In this document: positions 25,551 to 38,350 of the stretch, in pieces | Position numbering within the stretch: position 1 is the stretch's first letter | Layout: the number at the start of each line of letters is the position of its first letter | The notes under the pieces: model-generated | The model's database searches: none | Seen by the model: only the letters and a program-made list of their open reading frames with translations | What the model was told of the DNA's origin: nothing | Source: Monarcha castaneiventris obscurior | Taxonomy: Eukaryota; Chordata; Aves; Passeriformes; Monarchidae | Reading direction: 5' to 3' | Assembly: GCA_026261815.1 (NCBI GenBank) | Contig: JAMPIT010000890.1 | Location: 5,300,001 to 5,364,000, forward strand | DNA length: 64,000 nucleotides | Translations under genes and position numbers: made by a program

Positions 25551-28500
25551 GTATGTATCTTGATATACTTGCACTTGGTTTTTTTTTTTTCAGTAGAGAT
25601 TTGTTGTGGAGATTGGGCCAGCCTTGAGCTTGTCTCTTGTTGCTCAAGGGCGAGTAAAGCAGACCACGTGCATCATATGAGACTGAGCTGATAAGATATG
25701 AAAAATGGTTCTCTGTGCCGAGTTTGTGCTTAGGTTAAAGCTATCCTAATAATGCCCTGTGTTGTACAGCATAACAGTGACATATCACCTTTTGGAAAAC
25801 ACTTGGGAAACCCCATTAGAGAAAGCAGACCAGAGGAGTGAAGCACTGTATCTAGCTTACAGATTCTCTTTACAGAGGTTTATGCTTGTAATCATACAGC
25901 AGTGTGCTTCAACTGACCTATGCCCATGTAATTGGTGGCATTTGATAAGTGCCCTAAATACAGTATTGTATCACCAAGGAGGTAGGAACCTATTGTTTTG
26001 GGTAATTTGATATTTGATGGTAGAAAAATACTAATTTATAAGCTTCCGAAGTTGTGAAGGCAAATTACAGGCAAGCCATTTAGAGTAAATTTTTGAGGGT
26101 AGAAAGCCAGTCATCTGAGATGACAGCACTATGTGCCAAATGGGAAATTTGGAGCTACAAAAAGTTAAGTGTGCCTCAGAATTTGCTTTCTGTAGCAACC
26201 AAATTTGTTACATGCGGTTAAGGCCCTACTGCCAAAAAGGGCAGTACCTGAAAAAGGAAATAACAACAATAATATGAGGAGTGCATTTTTTTTTAGCTGA
26301 GTGGTGAATAACAGTGCCATTTCCAGGTTTTCTGTTTGAGCAGGCCAAAGCTTACAGCACAGCTCTCAAAATAATAAAGCAGATACTGGAATGGATGCTT
26401 TCAACCCATAGTGTTGTATTGAGAGAGCAGCAGGAGGTGTCAATTTGCTGAAACCCAGACTCTGGCTCAAGGACTATGACCATCTTCTGTGTTGCCTTGA
26501 GCATGGGCTGCAGGAGAGCAGACGTGGCTGAGCAGTGACAGGCACCCTGTCCAGAGGGAAAGTGAAAGCTTAAAGCCCCTGGGGTGGTCCCCAGCCCTCA
26601 TGCAGGAGGCAGCCACCTGCCTGCTGCCACAGCCTGGAAAGACTGCGTGGTATTTATCTTTTGTGAATTTCCAAAACCACCTCTCTGAGCAAAGGGAACC
26701 TCTCTGTTGAGGGACTGGGATACTCTGCTGGCAGGGGGCTCAGTGTGTCCATATTTGATTTTTCTAAACAAAAATGTGAAGCTTCTAAATGCAGCAATGG
26801 AATACTTTTTATGGGGTGAGCTATTAAACCCACAGAAAGATTGACATCAGGGCTTAGGGTCTGCCCTATCAAGCAGAATATTCTCCAAATTATAGTTTGG
26901 AGCTATTCCACTCTAAATGAGGCCTTTCATTTCAGAAGCAACACTGTGCAGGGAAAAGGGTTAGGGAAGATTGGTTTCAACTTATCACAGTAGGTTGTAT
27001 TTCCTTGTGATTTATAATCTGCATGAGGGTGTGCTGTTGCCTCCAGAGACTGGGCTGGTAAGCAATAGTCATTACCTGGTACCCCTCCACAGCCTTTGCT
27101 GAACATAAAACAAAGAGGAATAGTGGTGCCTTGTGAGAAAGGCAATATGTCAGTATTACACCCCGAGGTGTTAATTGGCCCTGTGTACAAGATGTAGAAT
27201 AACTCTTGTGAGAGGTTGCTCAGTACCAAACGTACAGTAGGGATTGAGTATTTTTTAATGATCTGAATGCAGGGAGGAAAAGGATGACAACTGACATGCT
27301 GCCTTTGCAATTAAGTTAGGAGCTTTGATGGCTGTTTCTCTGTTTCTTTATGAATCAAATATAGTGCCTCTGCAAGGAGAGTTAGGCAGGGAAGACAAAG
27401 GGCGAACACATGATGGAATAGGATCCAGCCTCCTGAGGTTGTTGTGTGTTACCTAGGAAATTTTGGGTCAAATCTTCGTGTGTTGTTATTCAGTGTAGCA
27501 CCAGTGAAATTGGTTGTGTTCTGGCAAACCATCTCCCTTCATCTGCAGACATGGAGTGGGAAATTTAGAGCTCAGTTTTATTCTTCTCCTACCTCAGTCT
27601 CTGCCTGGCTTTGTTACTGCCTCTATTTCTTCCCTCAGAATGGTCAGATTAATTTTGTAGGTATTCCCCACCTGGGCCCCTCAAGTGTCCCATAAGTGAA
27701 AGCCATCCAAGCGATGGGGAAGGTGTCAGCTCTGGGAAAATAGGTCAGCAAAGGCATGGCTGGACCAAAGCTATGCCTGGTGGATGAAATCTGTTCCTCC
27801 TTTTATGCCCTGTTATTGTCAGAGGTCCATTCTTGTCACTGAACCCACATGCCTCAGCCCCTGTGCACCCAGCCTCAGGTGAGTGGTGGTGTCTACCATA
27901 TGGGTATCTCCTAAAGGAACACCTCAGCTGCATAATAAAGGGATTAATATTTCAGCAGGCAGTTGTACTTGTGTGCAATTCCAGCTTGCCTTTGTCTGGT
28001 TGGATGGGTTGCTCCTTACAGTTTCAAATTATTCTTTATGCACAGAGAGTGGGTTTACCCAAGTGTTGGCTGAGCAGCAGAAGGGAGGGTGTGTGCATCT
28101 CAAGAGGAGGGAGTTTGGGAGTCATCTTTAATAGATGTTGTTAGGACTGACCTGTGGCACTTGTGCTCAGTATAATGCTAGTGTATGTGCTCCCCCAAAG
28201 AAAAAATATGGAAGATTTAAAATTCCATTCGTTAGTCTGCTTCTCTTGAGATTTTATTATTTATTAATTAACTCTTCCACCACTAGCTCATATCGTTTTC
28301 AAGAGGAAAGCATCCCCCTTCCCTCTCAGATGGGGGAAATCCAAACCTCCTCTAACTTCAGTAGCTCATATATTGTAAAATGTCCTTTACATTACCCCAC
28401 ACACCGCATTCCTGTGTGTTCACTAGAGATACCCCTGACAAGGAGAGTTTTATGAGGCTGCAGTTACTCTCAACGTGTGGACAAGATGAGAGATGATTAC

Positions 28501-31500
28501 GCAGTCCTCTCCTCATGTTCCTGATCCTGTAGTCGCTTTTATGTGGTAGCAGCGGCCTTCTACTAGAATGGACAGTCATTCCAGGACATCTGGACTTTTT
28601 AGGTTGCCCTCTGACAATGAAAAGTAAGTGAAAAGCAGGTGATATCAGCAGGTAAAAAGATAGCAGGCCTAATTGGTCAGGTTTTAGTGGAATCAGTTGT
28701 CCTATTTTTCTGGTATCAGAAAAAATCATCAAAATAATTTTGTCTTTCTCAAAGCAGGCCTTAGCATGTGGCATGTATTTCTCTAACACCTCTTTTAGGT
28801 ACTGTCCCTTTTCTTCTGAAATACTTAAATTACTGCTCCAGTCTTCTTAAATTGAATTTGCTTTTAATAATTACTGACCGAGATATCTTGTCCACGGTTT
28901 TCAGTGGAATATGTACTACTACAAACCTGCAGTCTGCCACTGCCACAGCTGTGGACACGTCTCATTGTGGAGAGGTGACCAAAACTGCAATTAAGCTGTT
29001 TTGTGCTGTGTGTGAGTATGAGAAACCTGACATGGCGAGGGTCCCCTTGATCCAGTACTCTGTTGTTTCCTACTGCGTTCCTTCCCTCTCCCCTCCTCCC
29101 TTTACAGAGCAGAGTTAAATGGATAATGGGAACAGCAGTGGTGGAGGTGGTTTTGTAAAGCTAGGTCAACACTCTCATTGCAGAAACACTTCGCTATCAT
29201 CTTCTGGTGCTTGTACAATCCTGTTGTCACGGTGCCAGTACATCTAGGAGTGTAATTTTTCTTATTTCACCTTTGTAATGTGCTAAGGGCCTTCCAATTT
29301 TACTCATGAGCCAGTGCAGAAAGCAGACGAGTGATTTATCCAGAGCTTTACATGAGACCAGTGGCCAGCAAGAGAGCCCAGTTTTGCAGGAGCTGGGAGA
29401 GCTGCTGAGCTAGTTGTCATTGCAATCAGACAGATTTTCTAGCAATAACCTGATAAGCCCAAGCCAATGCTTTGGTTTTGCTAATGCTAATGGTGCCTCT
29501 GTATGTACATGACACTTCACAGCTCAAACCATCCATGTTTTAGTAGTTCTGCAGGTATTTCTGAGAAGGAGGAACAGAGTGAACAACCCAGTGGAGGTTC
29601 CCTTTTCTTTCTCTTGAGCACATGTGCTCCGCGGGACATGGCAGTGGCACTGCCCTTCATGGGTGGCACTCCAGATCAGAAGAGGGGGAGATTGCAACAT
29701 GTGAGCAGCTGTTGCCCACTGGCTTTGCCTGAAATTTAGGGATTGTCTGCATTTAGTTTTTATTTGAGTTTTGAAAATGGTGTGAGTTGAAAGCACCAGA
29801 GGTATTTTGGAATGCTTTTTTCTCTTCTTTTCCCTGTAGAAGCAACCTTACAGGCTCCCAAGGATCCAGCACAGTGTTGAAAAGAGGATCTAGGTATCTG
29901 AGTCAGATTTACCTTCAGTTTTTCCCAGTTCCCTTAGGTTCTAGGTTTAGGAGGTCACAGAATAACTTGTGCACTGTTGTCCTTCAGAAGCAGTCTGTTT
30001 TTTAAATAGGAAGTTGGAAAATTTAAGCTATAGGGTAGGGCAAAGTGGAAAAAGGGTGGTGACACAATGAGGACAAGCCCATTGCTGCATTGATGGAAAG
30101 GATGGCAGCAGCAGGAGGGTGCCTCGGGCATGGCATATCCCACTGTGATGATAACTTGCCTCACACCCAGGCCACAAGTCTTCCATCAGCTTTTAATATT
30201 GGGGAAATCTGTTGAAGGGGATGTTTCTTGCAAGGGAAGAATGCTCATGGCTTCCAGGAAGGATGAATTGTCCTTTCTTCCCCTTCTGGGTAAATGGCCT
30301 GATATTGTGAAGGCACCGTGTATCTCTGGTGCTGGCAGAGAATTTCCTTCTTTAATACTAACAAGAGGAAGGGAAAAAAAACAAACAAAAAACACTTGAA
30401 CATGTTTCATTGTTTCTTTTCTTAGGACTTTTTTTTTCTTTTTAAACATGGAGCCTGAAATCACATTTCCCAGTTGCTGTAGTGATGGAAAGAAAGGTCA
30501 CAGCCTTGCTAGAAATATTCTTTTTATTGCTGATAGAAGAGTAGATGGGCTCACATATCAATAAAAGTGAGGGATGGTAAGTGTGATGTGGGAACAGAAT
30601 TCAATAAAGTTTTATTGTATCACAAGTGGACTGAAGTGCATTTAAAAACATTAAATGAAGGCACACAGTATCTGCTCTGCTGGACCTTAGGGCCAGTGAA
30701 TAGACAGATAATTGAATAATGACATTTTTAAGAGAATACAAGCACTAGAAAGCAAACTGATATTTCATTGCTCTAAGATTGCTGGTAGAAAGGGAAAGAG
30801 AGGGGAGAAGATGGGACAAAATTGCAATCTGAAAACAATTTAATGAGACCACTTTTCCCAAGAATGCAGTTCTTAATTATTTCTGGAGTGCTGCAAGGCC
30901 ATTATGTGGCCTCTAGGCTTTCCCTCAGCGTTTTCTTGCAGCCTTCTCCATTGGTTGAGAAGCAGAGTTTGCCCACTGAGAGCAGCGCTGTGTTTTGTTA
31001 AACAAATGGACTTGCGGCTTCTCTGCTTTTCTTTTGCCCTGGGTTTTTATGTTTGCTTTGGTTTTGTTTTTTTCCCAGGAGAATTTGGTCCCCCGAGGCC
31101 CAGCAGGGAAAATGGCAAACGTTCCCAAGGGATCAGGCCTAACTGTTGGCATTTTGGCTAGTAATGAGCGAATTCCCTCCTGAAGCCAGGCCTCCTTTGT
31201 TTTATTTAGTTAAATATATTATTTGTGTGCATGGGCTGGGAAGGATAAGTAAAACCAAAGAAAAAAACAAACACAACAAAACCCCAAACCAAGAACTCAA
31301 CAGCAGACCTAACTATCCATTATGATTATTTCTGAGCAAAGAATCTTTGTCTCCTGCTGACAAATTGCCTTTCTTCCAATGCATACAATTTCTTGGGCAC
31401 TGCAGTCAAAAAAGCCCCTTTTATTTGTATTCTCTAAAATTCCCAGCTTTGCTTGCTAGTTTTTTTGGTTTGTTTTTTAATCCACAGAGGCAGAAATAAA

Positions 31501-33299
31501 GAATGTATTGCTTCCCTTATCAGTCTTCTTTCACCGTGTGTTTGTGGGGAGAGTGCACCTACACAGCAGCCTGTTGGAAAGCACTCTTAGTTAAAATAAC
31601 CTGATATTATGGGCCTTTGCAAACCTGCAGGCTGACCTATCTGCACAGTTGTGTGCATAATGTTCAAGAAAGGGGAGGAAACCTAAGAGCTAGGGAAATA
31701 AAGGTATTTGAAAACTTGAAGTAGCTCGATATGAAGGGAAATTAACATTTTTGTAAGGCACAGTGAAATAAATGGCAACACGGTTAATTTTTGAATATGA
31801 GATGAGTTTGGTTTAAAATAAGGAAATTAGGTGGTTTCCAGTGTGTTGGTAATGCATACTGGTTTGAAAGTCTGCTGTCAGCAGGAACAGTATGGATTTT
31901 CTTGTGGGGAGAAGGTAGATAAATGTTAGGCAGTCTCCATAGCTGGAGGGCCATCACTACCTGCTGCATCTCTAATTTCCAGCATGCTTCTATGAAAAGC
32001 CAGCTCCTGCTGGTTCCTGTCATCTCTGTCCTTTCCTCCAGGGTGTGGGACACTTCATCACATCTTCCACCCATGCCAGTATTGAGTGTTGGTGTGAAAA
32101 GTAATTTTTTTCCTTGCTCTCTTCTTAGTGTTTAGCTGATAACCTCTTGAACCAGCTCACCACTCCCTAGTCCCAGGCTTAAAGTATTGAAATGCCTCCA
32201 TGCACTGATGCATTCTGTCTTTACTACATGCATTGGTTCTGGAAATCTCCATGAACAACAGCTTTTGCTCCCATATGTCTTGGGAGTTGCACAAGCTGTC
32301 TTTATCAGAAAAGTCACCACAGTGCTGTGCTCAACTCTGTCAGATCTGAGATGCTGCAGTGGATGAGAGTTGGAGTCTGTTTTAGCCTGGGCAGCCTGTG
32401 AACTTCTCAGATGATCATGGGATGTTTGATTGCACATTTGCTGATACTTTTATTATATTTCAAAGCTCATACAGCTGGGACAAGTTTGGGAGGTTTTTTT
32501 TTTTTTTAAAGAATATAAAAAGGTTTCTGTGGTAGAGCACGAGAGGCAAAAGTCTCATCTCTCCCCACCATCACCTCAGTCAGAAAATTTGCAGTGTGGA
32601 GACCCAGACTTTAAATAAGTCAAAGAATTTAGTGTAGGTCTGTTATGTGTTTCTCACATAGGCTGTTTTTCTTGATATAGAGCCCTGTCAGTTCTCCTGA
32701 GGGCCTCTATAATTGGTTTATTATGGAAGTGGAAGGTGGAAAACTGTGATGCGTAGTGTAAGTTATTTTATGAAGATTATAAGGGGGTAACTTAATTCCT
32801 TGTGTGACTTCTATGCACTGTTTATTCCTTTTGGATCCTGACCCCCAGCAGCTGAATTTTTAGTGAGAAAGTGTATGGGTTTGGTTTGAGTCTACTCATT
32901 TAAACTAAAAGGTGCTTAAAATCTTTCAGTCTGTTGCCTGACTGCCTTCGGCCTTTGAGTATGAATCAAAGGTCATTAAATTGCAAGGAAACTTTCTTTC
33001 AGTGGCAGCAAACTTTGGGTCAGGTTCCTGGTAACCTGAGGATATTTGAAGTCATTAGTTTTTTTCAAGAAATTAATCTTTGTCACACCCATTTCTAGCA
33101 TAGTAAATAACTGATGTTGTCTCAGCTACAAACAAATTGTAACCAATACTGTGCAGAAAGAAGAATGAAAATATGGGATATTCTTCAATAAAGTAATAGG
33201 CTGCAGTCCTCCCACCTTGGCAGCTTATGGTTCCTCATCTAAATTGCAAGACATCTTTGTAGTGTCTTAAATAGATTTGTGCTACCTTAATAAAGATGC

Positions 33300-33353
33300 T
33301 GACAAAACATAGCAAATGCTATGCTATGACAAAACCCCTGCAAATGCTTTTCT
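33300..33353. repeat. Imperfect 27-bp tandem duplication
   Basis: TGACAAAAC...GCAAATGCT occurs twice with a period of 27 bp (starts at 33300 and 33327). The first copy also contains a short GCATAGC-type dyad. This is a small local duplication with no recognised function. Confidence 0.7.
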
Positions 33354-34432
33354 GGAGCACCAATGGGAAGAAACCACTGGCTTTAGGTGATTTGTACCAA
33401 GCCGTGTTTTTTAGCTCTTTCTGACATGACACTTCTACATATTTGCCACCAATTTGCTGTCTAAACATGACCCCGTACTTCCCAGTTGTCTCTGAACAAT
33501 TCTGTCATCGTTGAGAGGAATATATTCCTCCCCATCTTTAATAACTTATTGCCTAAATTGTGCTATTATGCCAGGCACCCTCTGGAGATGTTGATATGGA
33601 TTTCATATGTTTTATAACAGATCTTCATGGAAATAGTATTTATATTTCTGGGGTTTATTCCTATTTTCCTTTAATTTCTCTTCCAAGAAATATTGCAAAG
33701 GTTTCTTTCATTGGTGCAAGCAGTGTAAGGAGATTAGGACCATCCTTGCCAGGTGCTATTATAAATCCACAAAAGAAATGAAATACATTTATTGGGTTTT
33801 ATTCTGGCCAATAGGGAGAACAGAATATGTGTATCCAGTGGCTAAGTTGAGGATTGAAGTTCATTTCTTCTAGCACATGAGGGAGGAGGAGGGAGGGGGG
33901 AAATTTGAGTATATTAAGGCAAATCCCTTTAGTGTGTGAAATACGAAAACGCATCTTTCCAGATCTAAAAATACAACTTTTTTGAGATGCTTTATATTAA
34001 AAGGGCTCCCAGGAAGAGAGCCAAATGCATCTGAATGTATTACTTCTTTCCCTCATTTCCTCCACTTTCCTTCCTAACAACATTTCCAGTCAACTTTTAA
34101 CAATATAGGCCTGCATGAAACCACAGTAGTTGTATGTACCTCAAACTCTGGCAAAGGAGACAAGCATAGACTGCATAGCATTTGATTTTTGTTAGCTTCT
34201 GTTTCCAAGAGGAGTAAAATGGGAGGAATTGTTGAAGACTAAGGCAAAGGGCCCTCCCCAGGGTATCCTTTTGAAAAACAAACAAAACACCAAACAAAAT
34301 CCTGCAACTTATTTCTAGAGGTTTCTTATCCAAAAATAGTCATGGCGTGTCATTTACCTGGGCTGATTGCCAGCCTATGCACAAATGTTCTTAAGGGTTT
34401 TTTGAGGTGTGTCTGACTTTTTTTTTTTTTTG

Positions 34433-34457
34433 AGGGGGGGGTATGAGGGAGCGGGGA
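34433..34457 (+). other. G-rich run with possible G-quadruplex
   Basis: An 8-G run directly after a poly-T tract is followed by GGG and GGGG runs with short loops. It can satisfy a four-tract quadruplex only by splitting the 8-G run, so it is weaker than the motif at 22517-22539. Confidence 0.5.
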
Positions 34458-36393
34458 GTGGAATGACGACCAATTCGGATTAGAAAAGATTTATTCCAAT
34501 TGATTTCACAGATGAATGTATTGCTGAGGGTCTAAACTAATCTCCTCCTCCAAAGACCTTTTTCCTTCCATGGGTAACTTAAAAATGTCTAATGTAGTTT
34601 TAAAAAATGCCTTAATCTCATTTATCTTTAATTTCTCTGTTCCGCTCTACAGGCCCACATAAAAAGATTTACAGTGGGTATTTATCCCTTCCAATATCAA
34701 AAGCAAATTCCCTTCCAGATCTCAATTTTCACTGATAATCCTCAGAGATGTATAATTTTAATTTACCTTGCAGATGACGTCTACCTGGTTTCTCTCTCTG
34801 CTTTTATGAAGGTATTATTCAGCTGCACCTCATTAACTCTGGTTTGGTTTTTTTTTCCTTCTCTCTTGTGTGTGTTGAACAGTGTCTGTGAGTGAAACTA
34901 TTGTCTTGTCCTTTGCTGGGGCAGCAGGGGCTGGGGCTGGCACGTCACCACGTAATCCAGCCGAGTCCTTTCTTTTTATCCCAGGAGAGGCAACGTCGGG
35001 GCCTTGTCCTTTCTTTGCTTTAAAAATTAATAATTCACATTTTTCCATTTCATCTCTTACAATGGCTTGCAGGACCACACAGATGCACACTCACGCACCT
35101 GAAAGCTTCCAAAACTTCAGATGTTCAGATCTGCAAAATAATGATTCTACTAAACAGAACAGGAACTATTGTGCTCTTGGGGTTTTGAAAATGAGTCTAT
35201 TATATTTAGGTGCCCTAATGAAAGTTGAGCTTCCCTGGAAATCTACCTTTAATGTCTGTATAGGAAACACTCTGGCGTCATTCCACCTATGTTACTATTT
35301 AAAGCAGCAAATTGTGCATTTAAGTGCTGTTCTGAACGCAGCCCTAAAAGATGGTTCCATGTTTCTGCAGCAGAACTGAAGGGGGGGCAGGAATGTAAAG
35401 TCCATGGAGTAAATGCAGACTTGAGTTTGAATATTTGACTTTAAGGAGAAGAAAAATCAGGAAACAATATACAGATGGTGTTGGAGATATTTTTTTATTT
35501 AGTAAGACGTGGCTCAAAACATTGAAATTGTAAGATAAATGAGTTTCATAGTCTAGCCTCATGTGGGAGTGCAGAATGGAGGGGCTAGTGACTCTCTTTG
35601 GTATGAAATTACACCGTGTCTCTACTGGTGGTCTTTTCCTTATCACAGGTTGAAATTAGTCCTGCTTTGAAATAATCGAATTTGTATCCTGCTGCTGCTT
35701 TGGGTATTTATACTCAGGTTTGGCAGTGCCTGAAACAGGAAAGACTGCTTCAGTCAGTAATCAGTATGGAGCTGAAGGTATGGAGGCACCAGCTACTAAA
35801 ATGTAGCAGGGAAAAGATGGTCCTGTCCCACAGGCACACCTGAGCCAGCTCTGATGCTGACCAGGGCATGAGATGCAGAGGCACAAGCTGTAAAGCAGGG
35901 ATAAATTTACCACGTGGATGTTTGTACAAGGCACAGTTGTACCCCTGGCTTCACTCGGGCTTTTCCCATTGGCACCACTGGGACACTCAGAGCCAGGCAG
36001 GTGCTTAAAGGTTTGATGGATGTCACCTTGTGTCTTAGCATCTTATATATGGTGTATGCAACGAGCAGAAGCCTAATTTGGGGGGTCCTTTATGTGCTGA
36101 GTCTGGGGTTTTGGAGAAGGAACAAATAGGCCTTTGTCCATTTAAAGACTTACTCAGAAGAGTGAGCATGTGCCATGTACATTTCCAATGAAGTCAATAA
36201 TTAAATATGTTCCAGATGACTCTGGTGTGGGAGGATATTAGTAATTACCATAAAGTGACAAATCTACATTCTGTGGCTGGTACTTTGAAAACAGAAAGTC
36301 AGTGTTTCAAATAGAATCCATTAAAAATATGACCTGATTCAATTGTCATGTTTAAGTTAAAATAATGTCTTAAGTTTTGGACCTTTTTCCTGC

Positions 36394-36410
36394 TTTTTTT
36401 TTTTTTTTTT
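36394..36410. repeat. T17 homopolymer
   Basis: Seventeen consecutive T followed by AAACAG. It looks like a splice acceptor tract, but no exon-like open frame in latrophilin phase follows that I can support. Confidence 0.85.
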
Positions 36411-36659
36411 AAACAGTCTTAATAGAGTTATAGTACTTGTCTTTCAGTACATGCCTTTGATGAGAGCCCACTGAAACACTTGGGAGTTTTCTTGTTGAGT
36501 TGGAGGGAATTTGGATGCACAGAGTGAAACTGGACAGTATTTAAATCAGTGCAGCCTTGCTTATTAAACAGCATGAGTCTGAGCCTTCACATTTGGGAGA
36601 AATTTGTGGTGCAGTGATGATAATATGGAGAGATTTCCAGTGAAAAGGAAAAGCATTTC

Positions 36660-38350
36660 TTTCTCAAAGAGGGCCTGGTCCATTCTGCCATCTCGTCTCA
36701 GAAACAAAATTAAATGGCTAACAAAGTCTCAAGCCACTTCTAGAGTACATAAAAAACAGTCATTCACATTTTGCCTTGGAAAAAGGAAGGTCACAGAGCT
36801 GGGGTTTGGGTATGCAGAGAGAAGACAGGAAAGGCCAAATCCCAATTAGATTTGAAACTGAACATTGTTGTGGCAGATAACACAAAGAGCTTTTTTAAAG
36901 GTACTTTAATAGCAAGAGGAGGTCTAAAGGAAACACTGGGAGTGATATTTGTTGAAGGTGATCACCCCACTAATGGAGATGAAGAAAAAGTGGAGGCATT
37001 CAAAGTTGTTTTTTTTTTTCCTCCTAAGTCTTTAATAATCCTGATAAACCTTGAGATGCCTGGTCCTTTCAGCTGGAGGACCATAAGTGTGTGGGAGCAG
37101 TGACTTTGCTTTTGTGAAATTGTAAGGGACCAGCTGCATCAGCCGAATGTTGGCAAGTCCATGGTCCCTGGTGGGATTCATCCCAGACTACTGATGGAAC
37201 TAGTAGATGTTGTGGCAAGGCCCTTCTTGATCATTTACGAAATGTCTGGGGAGTCCCTGGTGACTTGAAGGTAGCCAATATTATTCCAATTTATCAGAAG
37301 GACTGTTAGTCTAACCTCAGTTCCTGGAAAACTATGAAGAAGATCATAGTGGGGTACTATTGACAGGCATTTAAAGAATAGTCCAATTGTCAGGCACAGT
37401 CAGCCTGGGTTCACAAAGGTTCACAAATCCTTGTTTAAATAATTTGGTGTATCCTTCTATGATGAGGTCATTTGCCTAGTGGATCAAAGATCTGGATACA
37501 GGATGTGAATGCACTATTAGTAAGCTTGCTGATGATCCCAGACTAGGAGTTGCTGTTAACTCTCTCGAGGGATGAGAGGCATTGCAGAGGGGGCACAGAT
37601 AGATTGGAGCATCAGGCAATGATTAATGGGACAAAATTTAACAAGAACAACTGCTGGATTCTTTACCTGGTATGGGGGAGTGGCAGCCCTGCAGAAGGGG
37701 CTCTGGGGATGATGGTTGACAGCAGCTCAGTGTGAGCCAGCAGAGAGTGCCCTGGCAGCCCAGAGGACAAACCCTATCCTGGGGTGCATCAAACACAGCA
37801 CAACCAGCCAAACAAAAAAGGTGGTTATGCTGCTGTGCTAAGCACTGGTGCAGCCTCCACCCTGAGTCCTGTGTGCAGTTCTGGACGCCACCATTTAAAA
37901 AGGATGTTAAGGTGCTCTAATGCATACAAAGGAGGGCAACAAAGCCAGTGAAACGGATGGGAAGACATGTTCTGTGAGGAGCAGCTGAGAACTTTGGATT
38001 TGTCAAGTTTGGAGAAAAATTGTTCAAGACTAGTTGCTCTCTACAAATTCCTGAGGGGAGGATGTGTTAGAGGGAGGTGCTGAGCTCTGCTCCCTGGGAT
38101 CCAGTGATAGGACACATGGTTCAACCTGTGCCTGGGGAAGCTTAGTCTTGACATTAGGATGCATTTCTTTACTGAGAAGGTCCAGCACTGGAGGAGGCTT
38201 CCTGGAGAGGTGTTTGATACCCCAAGCCTGCCCAATCTTAAAGAAGCATTTGGACAATGCCCTTAATACTGTGCTTTGGGTTTTGGTCAGCCCTGAAGTG
38301 GTTGAACAGTTGGACTAGATGGTCATTTCAACTGAAAATAAACCATTTTT
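36660..38350 (+). mobile_element. CR1 LINE remnant: ORF2 fragment to 3' end, internally deleted
   Basis: This is a decayed copy of the avian/reptilian CR1 retrotransposon, in the same orientation as ADGRL3. Conceptual translation shows CR1 ORF2 landmarks in order. First comes the pre-RT region (AKSQLDLKLN...DNTKSFFKG...DEEKVEAF) at about 36820-37010. The RT start resembling QLHQLNVGKSM...GGIHPRLL...ELVDVVARP lies at about 37130-37230. SAWVHKG and FYDEV-like pieces lie near 37400-37470, then SKLADDPRLG around 37520-37550. The C-terminal and 3' region follows (CVQFWTPP, LSSLEKN, ALYKFLRGG, RMHFFTEKV, RRLPGEV), and the CR1 3' terminus (TTGGACTAGATGGTC) is near 38310-38325. The join near 37485-37495 skips what in intact CR1 is the FD-x-V to PQGS part of reverse transcriptase. 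Frameshifts and stops are frequent. The left boundary is approximate. Confidence 0.88.

Larger units (their letters stand above)
25551..36659 (+). other. ADGRL3: ADGRL3 long intron, first block
   Basis: This is the start of a 33,870-bp intron, with donor GTATGT at 25551. No coding exon with similarity to latrophilins was seen. It holds an imperfect 27-bp tandem repeat (33300-33353), a second G-rich run (34433-34457), a cryptic acceptor with a long open frame (34883-35379) and T-runs at 32494-32507 and 36394-36410. Otherwise I see only plain AT-rich intron. Confidence 0.8.

Noticed and set aside
36604..37103. Two overlapping open frames considered as a host gene
   Set aside because: The translation resembles the CR1 ORF2 pre-RT region and continues into CR1 reverse-transcriptase and 3' sequence, so it is a transposon relic.
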